Shown: in pieces, positions 49,001 through 58,000 of the stretch | How the letters are laid out: the number at the start of each line of letters is the position of its first letter | How positions within the stretch are numbered: position 1 is the stretch's first letter | DNA from: Aplectana chamaeleonis | Lineage: Eukaryota; Nematoda; Chromadorea; Rhabditida; Cosmocercidae | DNA length: 64,000 nt | Assembly (NCBI GenBank): GCA_029168955.1 | Contig: JAPDOI010001557.1 | Location: forward strand, 1-64,000 | Direction of reading: 5' to 3' | Notes under the pieces: generated by a model | What the model saw: only the letters and a program-made list of their open reading frames with translations | Told to the model about the DNA's origin: nothing | The model's database searches: none | Made by a program: the position numbers and the translations under genes

Positions 49001-52000
49001 TTTAAGGAAGTTCATAATTATACACCAGCGGAATGAAAGCATCCCTATGCGATGGTGTAGACGTAGCTCTGCTTTGCAGTGCGTGGATTGAGCAAGTGCC
49101 CGTATTCATGGAACACTGGGAGCCTCTCGGAAAGGTTCAAAGTTCACCCGCTGTCGGAGGAGTTCTCGATGTTGCACCTTTCCTGGGTACCCGGCAGGTA
49201 GGGAGGAAGCGCTTCCAGCTACCTGGCGGGTGGCAGGGGCAGTGAGGGTTCCTAGCCACATTGCGGGTGGACGGAAAGCTGCGGCTACCTACTGCGTTGA
49301 TCTCACGTTTCATAAATGATCAATATCTTCCTGCAGGTAGCGAGCGTTCTGCCTTGCCCACCCAGGCAACCATTGTTGTCAGTGTAAGCTATGCCCTGCC
49401 GGAATACATTGATAGCGGAGGAAGATTACAGTTGTTGAGCCTCCTACCCGGCGGTCTCCTCTCCGTCTCTGCAGGCGGCTACATCATGCCTGTCTCTGCT
49501 CTCACAGGTGGCAAACTCAGAAAAATCAAAACAAGTCACTTGTAATATAAATGTAACTTGCTTGAATGTCTCAAGTAACTTACATTTATATTACATGTAA
49601 AATACATTTATATTACTTGTAACTTAAATTTATATTGCATGCAAGTTACACTTATGTTACATGTAACTTACAATTATATTTTCACTATGGGTGGCCATCA
49701 CATGACGCAGACGACACGCGACGCAGAGAGCGCGTCCCAGACCCCACACTATGCAAAAAAAAACGCTGTGCGGGGCCTTCCCTGCTGGTGTGGGGTCAAC
49801 TGCCTCAAACTTGGGTAATTGAACCAACAGCAACACCAGTCAAAGCCTGACCTCGTGAGTGCGTCGTACATCCCCCTTGAAAGATATCTTCTCGGCCGAT
49901 TTAAGTTACTTATTACTTATATTGTGCCATTCTGCTATATGTTACATATCGGAGGCGCACTGCACACAGTGTCGTCTCAGAAATCGAAAACAAGTTACTT
50001 GTAACATATCTGAGCCGATGTAAAGTTACTTTAAGACTTATCTTAGGTCATTTAAGATACATGTAACATATCGGAGGCGCACTGCATCGCAATGTATCTG
50101 GCCGATATGTTACATGTAACTTAAATGACCTGATATGTCGCAAGTAAATCCTTACATAGGCTCAGATATGTTACAAGTAACTTGTTTTCGGCCTTTACGT
50201 TACAAAGTAACTTGTTTTCATTTTTCTAAGAAGAGGGGGCCGCCACTATCGAAATCTCGACAGGGGAGGCATACAAGTGGTTGCCACACGCCGAGTTACG
50301 GGAGGGTAATCGCCTTTCCTGCGCCTGCGGTTTCATGAATACGGCCACAGGAACTGCAATTTGTTTATCTTGAATTGCACACAAACACGGTCCGCCAGTA
50401 GTCCTCTTAGTTGGCCCGCTAGTACCGTAGTGTACGTCCACGACGTGATCTCGGCAGATACGGGTGTGCACCCGGTGTGCAGAGCGATGGATTCGTCAAT
50501 GCCGTCACTCGGCCACCCACCCTGCCTTCACTGTGCCGTCGTGTTCTGCCAGGAGAACGCGTCGTGGACGTACACTACGGTAACTTAGCGGGCCAACTTC
50601 AGAGGACTATTGGCGGACCTGTGTTTTGTGCAATTTGAAGATAAACAGAGTACAGTTCCTGTGGCCGTATTCATGAAAACCGCGGGCGCAGGAAGGGGCG
50701 TTACCCTCCTGTAACCGGCGTGTGGCAACTAGAGTGTTGCCTGAATATTCGTTTATTCGAATAATATTCGAATATCTGAATATTCGAATAATCTGAATAT
50801 TCGAATATTCGGGGAAGAAGTGGATTATTCTGGTTATTCGAATAATCGAATATTCAAAGAAGTGGAATATTCGTTTATTCGAATATTCGAATATTCAAAG
50901 AGGTGAAATATTCGGTTTATTCGAATATTTCAGCAATAAATAATTTAAACTTTCGACAAGATCGCACTCCATTTATGCCCTGATTTTACATTTCAAACAT
51001 CTTAGCGTAGTGACTACTAATTTCTCACAATTCTTCGGTACCTCATAAATATAAAGTTACTGTGCTTATCTGGGGCTAAATTCCATTCCGCAATTGCGTC
51101 TCGACACGCTTTGCGGCCGCATGCGCTCGAGTCAATCGAGTTTCCAGCTCCAAAGCCGACACGATATGGCTTTTTATGCAGTTTTCTTCCAATTTTGTTT
51201 AGTTTCCAGTTTCTAAACCCACGTAGAGTCAACAGATCTCGCAGCTGCGGCGCTGGAAACTCTTCCAACTCGAAAGCTACGCGCGGCCGCAAAGCGTGTC
51301 GAGACGCAAATGGCGGACCGAGTTTGACCCAGATAAGCACAGTATAGCAGGTATTTCCAATATATTAAATCGCTCGTAGGATTTTGTCAAAACGCTAGAA
51401 ATGCCCATTTCCTCACCTTTGGTTATAGAGAGAAAGTCTAAATCTTGAGCGGCTCATAAGTATAGCAACACTTGGAGCAACATGGAAATTTCTTACGATG
51501 ATGGCCAGAATGAGCAAATTTCGCGTGTATTTCTTCATGAAACTGGTTTGAGGTGATGCTATCTGTCTACTTTGCCGGTGAACTTCACCTGAATTTTGGG
51601 ACGCAAAAGCCCAACTCTGCCAAATGCGTAGCTAGATGCCTCCGAGGGCGCGGCCTCGAAAACGCCGCCGCCAGGCAAACTCTGCGCGTATTCTACGTAA
51701 AAACGGGAGGCTAAATTCGAAACATTGATTCACTGTCGCTAAACCCGTATATTCTCGCTATAAAATTGTAGCAAGAATCTACGGATTTAGCGACAGCCTG
51801 TGTTGTAATGCGCAATCTTAAACCCGCGCTGGCTACGCGGAACGCAGTGAATGCGGTTCGAACATTGCGTGTTGGCCCAGTCAACTCCACAGAGTGCTTA
51901 CTTGAAAGACTGTGGCTGGTCGTGGAGGGTGACCCCGTGTCGCTCTGTGGAAGACCTTGGCGAGGATATTTTTGGCCGCTGGGAAGGTGCATGCCGTGAG

Positions 52001-55000
52001 GAAGAACGGCGTTGCGGTCGATCCCAGAGAGGATCGCCTTTCTAGTACGGATCGGGACTTCTTATTGAGTCGATCGACCGAGGGCTGTATCGAAAATTTA
52101 CGTAGAATATGCGTGATGCTGTAGCGAGAATTCACGTGGGATTATGCGGGCGCTGTGGTGCTAAAATTTCACCAATTGAGGTTAAGCTTTCCGTAATTTA
52201 CATGTAAATTCTCGTGTCAGCAATTAGACTAGATGCCTCCGAAAACCCTGGGCATCTCCGGTTTCCGTGTGAGGCATCTAGCTGCGCGCGGGCAGAGAAG
52301 TTCTCTCCTTCTATATAATGCTGGACGTGGAATTCGATGGTTTCCAGCCACCTAGGACGACTAGCTGGATGTAGTCTCAAGTTCGTGCCAGATCCTAGTA
52401 ACCACTAAACGTCTGTTGTCACCCAGACGTCTGAGGGAAGTGGGAAGCGAGATATTACACGGCGAGTTCCCAGTGACATGGGTGTGTCGGTCTCAACGAC
52501 TAACTACGAATTACATCGCCGAGATTCCGGAGTAGGGCACGCTAAGCAGCACTTCAGGAAGTTCGCCATCGCATAAACCGCGCATAAATTTCCAACTGAA
52601 CTCAACTAAGCTAAACCAAACTAGACCGAAGCAGAATTGGCACAAATTTAAGGGCAATTTAGCGGGGTATTTTGCGGCTATTTCACGGCGAGCATTATTT
52701 GGCGACTATTTCGCAGCCAGCATTATTTGGCGGCTATCTCAAGCGACTATTACTCGGGAAAAGGCATTTTGCGTCTATTTCGCGGCTATTTCTCGGCCAA
52801 ACTCAGAGTAACAGTCGCTCGTCAAACGTGGTTGAGGTAACCACGGAAATATAACAATGGTAGAACACAACGCCTACGCATTCTTGGAAGCGTCAAAAAC
52901 GACTCCTTTGATGATCGCTACACGTACGTGAGAAGTTGGCCCCGCCCCTGTATCTGCCCGCCCTTTAATTTGCGTCCTCCTCCAAAAAAAGGGGTTCTGG
53001 GTCATTCCCGCCATGGGCGACGCTTGTGGGTGGTAACAATGAGTACAATAAGTGAGCCATACACATCGATTAATGTAGGGATAATGGCCCAGCACTTCTG
53101 TTTGGGGGAGGACGCAACATACAGGTGCGGGGCCGACTCTCAGTCGTGTAGCGCTCTACTTGTGGTCGTTTCTTGACGCTTCAGAATGCGTAGGCGTTGT
53201 ATTCTGAGCCATGCCATTCAACTTCCGTAGTTAGTATCTCAACCACGTTTACGAGCGTGTAAGTGCTGAGCTTAAAGGCAGTGTTCAACGATGATTTTCG
53301 TTCCCAAGTTTTCCACTCAAAACAAAGCGTAGGGCCACCGAGTGTTAAGCAGAAATTACGAAGAAACGGCGAGAAACGCACTAAAACGTAATATTTCAGT
53401 GACATTAATCTCTGAACCTGGACTAGCTTGACCAATTGTATGAACATGTTCACAGTGGTTGTCACCGGTGAAAAAATGGGATCAGTCGGTAATGAGAGAA
53501 TATTCCCAGGCAAAATATTAGTACTGGTTAGGGGTCCGAAGAAGACAACGGAGCAACAGAAAGCAAATAATTGTAAAGGACTGGTCCACAAATGATTTCA
53601 TTGTCACAACGAAACAGTTCTTGTGGAGGCATCGTCCATAGCTGTGGGCGAGATGCGTGCGATCACGCAAATCGATGTTCATCAAGGGCACACGTTTTGC
53701 TTGCCGCTCACGCGCGCTCCCTCTCGCGCGCTCACGCTCGCCTCGCTCGTGCGCCAACGCCAGCTCAAAGAAGCTGAAGCGGCGAGTTTCGAGCTTACAG
53801 CTCAATTTTTTTGAAGTAAGTGGCATCAAGCCTTTGCAAAACTATTGCCCTTGTACCCCATAACCCCACCACAAAATACACAAAACCATAGGAAATGGTC
53901 AGCCGTTGCAGCCAATTCGAGCCGATTGATCACCGGTCAAAGATTTTCAATCGAATCAAAACGAGGTGGGGGTGTTCGCCAGTGCATACTGCTGGCACGG
54001 GCTACTCCAGCGTTGAGGAGCGTCGAGAGTGCGCACTATACAGCGGGAACGCAGGTTCTCGCCAACGTATGGACAGAGCCTGAGAGTAAAGAGGTGGGGT
54101 GAGAGTAAAGGATTTCGTGACCTTCTGGTGCGTTTTTCCCCATTCCTTCGTCATTTATGTTCTGACCCGGGGGCCAAACAATCGATTTAGCTTATCAACT
54201 TCAATATCGAAGATTATCGTGAACACTGCCTTTAAGTGAGATAAGAGTGCAGCCGGTTCAATTACCCAAGTATGCAGTATTGGCAACGCCCAGCATCTGG
54301 AAGCCCTGCCCATCCGGTGGCGGCCTCAGTGGAGGTTGGGCAACCCAGCCGCGACGCGTGGGTCTACCGACTACGCTTCGTGTCGTAGTGTGTCGACCAA
54401 GGCGACGCGTGTCGGTTTGCCGACCGCGACGCGTGTCGGTGTGCCGACCGCGATGCGTGTAGGTATGCTGACCGCGATGCGTACCGATGCGCCGCGACCA
54501 GGCGACGCGGGTCGGTGCAAAGTAGTTCCCTAAGCCACATAAAAGTCTTGCTGGATGTGAACCGCTGCTAACAGGCCGCTAAACGTGACAGGTCAAAATC
54601 GTCAACAGACCGACAACAGGCGGACGTCGCTGGGCAACGGACAGTTGTCAGGCTTACAATGCGAGCGATTTGAGTTGTCAAGAGGGTGCAGTTTATGCAG
54701 ATGACAACTTCTCAACTCTCCGTTGTCGACGCCCCAGCTTGCCCCGGAGCGGATTGATGATAGTACGCAATAGTGTTCCCAAATATTCGTTTATTCGAAA
54801 TAATATTATTCGAATATTCGAATAAACTCGAATATTCGAATATTCAAGGAAGTGGATTATTCGGGTTATTCGATTAATCGAATATTCAAAGAAGGAAATA
54901 TTCGTTTATTCGAATAATCGAATATTCGAAGAAGTGAAATATCTGAATTATTCGTTTATTCAAATATTCAAAAAAAAATTATTCGTTCCAACACTCTAGT

Positions 55001-58000
55001 GGCAACCACTTGTGTGTCTCCCCTGTTTTGTGCAATTCAAGATAAACAGAGTATACCGCAGTTTTGTGTACAATGACGCATTAATGAAGACCAAAAATTC
55101 CTGGGAATTTCATCTGCGATTTGCGATAAGTGGAATTTCTGGTGTAAATTTCCGTGTACGCCCCGTAGCGACGGAGTGGGCAGTGCCACGGGCATGTATA
55201 TAGCTGTTCGGTACGGCCCAGGGTCAGGCAGCTCGTTGTCCAGAACCTTGACGAAGGTAAGCTCAGGTAAATTCCTAGTGAACTGTCGATTTCGATTCTC
55301 ACCAGCAGCGGAGCGGTGAGTCCCTGTGAAATATAACTTGTGATAAAGAGGTTTCGACGAAATAGCCACCGCTCCACGCTGTAATAATCGAATAAAGAAG
55401 TTCACTTGAAATGAACCAGACTCTACGCCCCCGCTTGGAGATCAAAATTTTCGTGAAATGTTTAAAACTCTTACGTCCCTTCAGGTTACGACAAAAAAAG
55501 TTCCACAGGTTCTGCAAGTGAAAATTAGAGTGAACAATTGTTTTTAAGCTCATATTTTCCTATTGATGAGCCTCGGAGGAGTGTTGTTTGACTTGCTCTA
55601 CGCTATAGTATAAAACATCTTAATCAAGAAAGAAGTAATTGAAATTGAATGATTTAACTGAAAGTAATTGGAAACCCTTGTGTGGATGTGGTGTGCAAAC
55701 CTCGATGATTTGATTTGATTTGATTTATTACGACGTTTAAGACAGCCGTATGAAACATGAGTACAATTAGTACAATGATAGTGGGATTTGAAAATATAGG
55801 ATTATATACAATACAAAGGAACAGGAATAAAGTGAATGCAAATCACATTTTGAGTTTCTGCTCTCTCTCCGATACCCTGTCAATCACGTCGCAATTTCCT
55901 CAATCGCTGATAATCTCTGGCTCCAGCAAAACGTTTACATAGAACGTGATAAGGTGTTTATGTGAGCAACGTTCTGCATCAATCGGCTGTAGATAGAACT
56001 CCGCTCTTATTGCAAATGAGCGTGCAGCAATATTTCTGATTTAGCTCGAGGTATTACAAATTTTGAACTGCTCTCCTCTCGTTCTTGTTTGCCTAAGGCT
56101 GAAAAAACTGTGGGAAACCTTTATTTTAACTTCAGTGTCGTTTAGAAGTTTATAGACCATGCATACAGCAAAAACTTTTCTTCTTGACTTCTGAGCGTGG
56201 GCAAGTTAAAATAACTATTCCTTATATACAGGACCTCGGTATTCTGCTTATACCCAGAAGCCCATTTTTCCTAATTAAAAGCTTTCTCGTGAAGTTGTTC
56301 TTGACATGTCTCAATTCCCCAGAATATCCCTCTTTTGCACGTATCAAAAACAGTTTGTTGCACAGCACTCCATGAGAGGGGTCGAATATAGCGTTTTGTA
56401 TGTGCTTAAGAGAGTGGCCATTCCTATTCGTGCAGACAGAATACCTTGAACATATGATAAGTGCAGAAGGTACACACTTGCTTTGGATCTCTTTAATGTG
56501 ATCAGCTGAAGTCTAATTTGGGTCAGTTCAATTTGAAACCTTCACAGGCAAAAAAAATCGATTTCCAATTAGTGTATCTTCAGCTTACGGTATCTGCGGT
56601 GGTTCTCTGTGGCTTTTGGTGCAGCTCTAAAACCAAACCGACGTAGCTCAGTTTGGCTTTGGAGCGCGAAAATTTTTGACGCCTCGCCGCTGTGCAATTT
56701 CCAATATTGCTCTTAAAGGCAGTGTTCACGATGAAAAAATCTCTATTTTTTCACAGAAACGTGAGCTTTGAGACCTAAATATGAAAACAGTGAAAAGAGA
56801 ATCTCGAAAAACTATCGGGAAGTGCTTGAAAATCAGTGTGGGCCAGTCAACCCATTGGGCCACCCCCTGCCTCCCAAACTAATCCACTCCGAAGCAGCTT
56901 GAATACGTAAACAGCCGGACAGCAAAAAGAAAATGGCTTTTGATAAGTAGCAGTGGATAAGGTGGATCCATGTTATCACACAAGTGCTTCATTCGCTTCC
57001 ACACACCGGTCAATCCTCTACAACTTCAAAAACATGACGTCACACAAGAGGTCCCTGCTCAGGCGGGAAAAAGTGCGCTTAACTCTCGCTACTTTCTGCA
57101 GTTCTCCCTGACGCTATCTGCCACAGTAAGCTCTTAACCTATCATAATCAGCAAAAAAACGAACATCCATGATTTATCGTGAACACTGCCTTTAAGCATC
57201 GCTTAAGCTGCCGGAGTTTCTGGGGCGACCTTACGGCAGTTTCAGCGGGTAGGCCCTAAGATGAAAACAGCGACTTTGGTGACCTCTCAGGGCTTTCTTT
57301 TAATCGAAAAACCTGCTTTGGTCTCAAATCCGGCCGAAGGCGCGGGTTCTGGACAACGGTGTATTGGAACAACGAGAGAATGTAAACGGAGTTTTAGGCG
57401 ATTTTCTCTGTAATTATGAGGCTATGGGAGGGGTCTTAGGTTTCAGTTTGTAGAGAAATCCATGGAGATTCTAAATCTTATTTCAGATTCATGGAAATCT
57501 AAAATTTTATGGGGGGACGTAATGTTGTCCAATTCCTGTATCTACACGTGCGTGAAGGTTGAAAGGCATGTTCATAGGCTCTATTGATACATATGTAACT
57601 CGTCTGTAAGTATGTCTCATTAATAAAACTTTGGCAAATAGCCTAAAAATAAAATACATATTGCTGTTACATCGTAATGCATAGAGATTTTCTGCTCTTA
57701 CAGTAGTAATGTTATATAGCTAGTACTGTTCCTTTTCTAAACCTGGCTCTTCCTAGTACCTACAATACATATGCCTTCCTTTTCGATGCAAATTTTTGTT
57801 TTTAGCTTGTCAGAAGCTTTTTATCCATAAAAACATTTCCTTATGTTTCTCATTTCTAGCCTAAATTTGGTATCTTCCCCTCAAAAAGTCTCAAAATTTC
57901 GAAAATGCTTTTACGTTCACCCGGCTGTCCAGCCTGACAACACCCGCTCGACCCTGGTACGGCCTATCGCCGCGCTTTTCAGTGTAGCGAAAGTCCCTTC

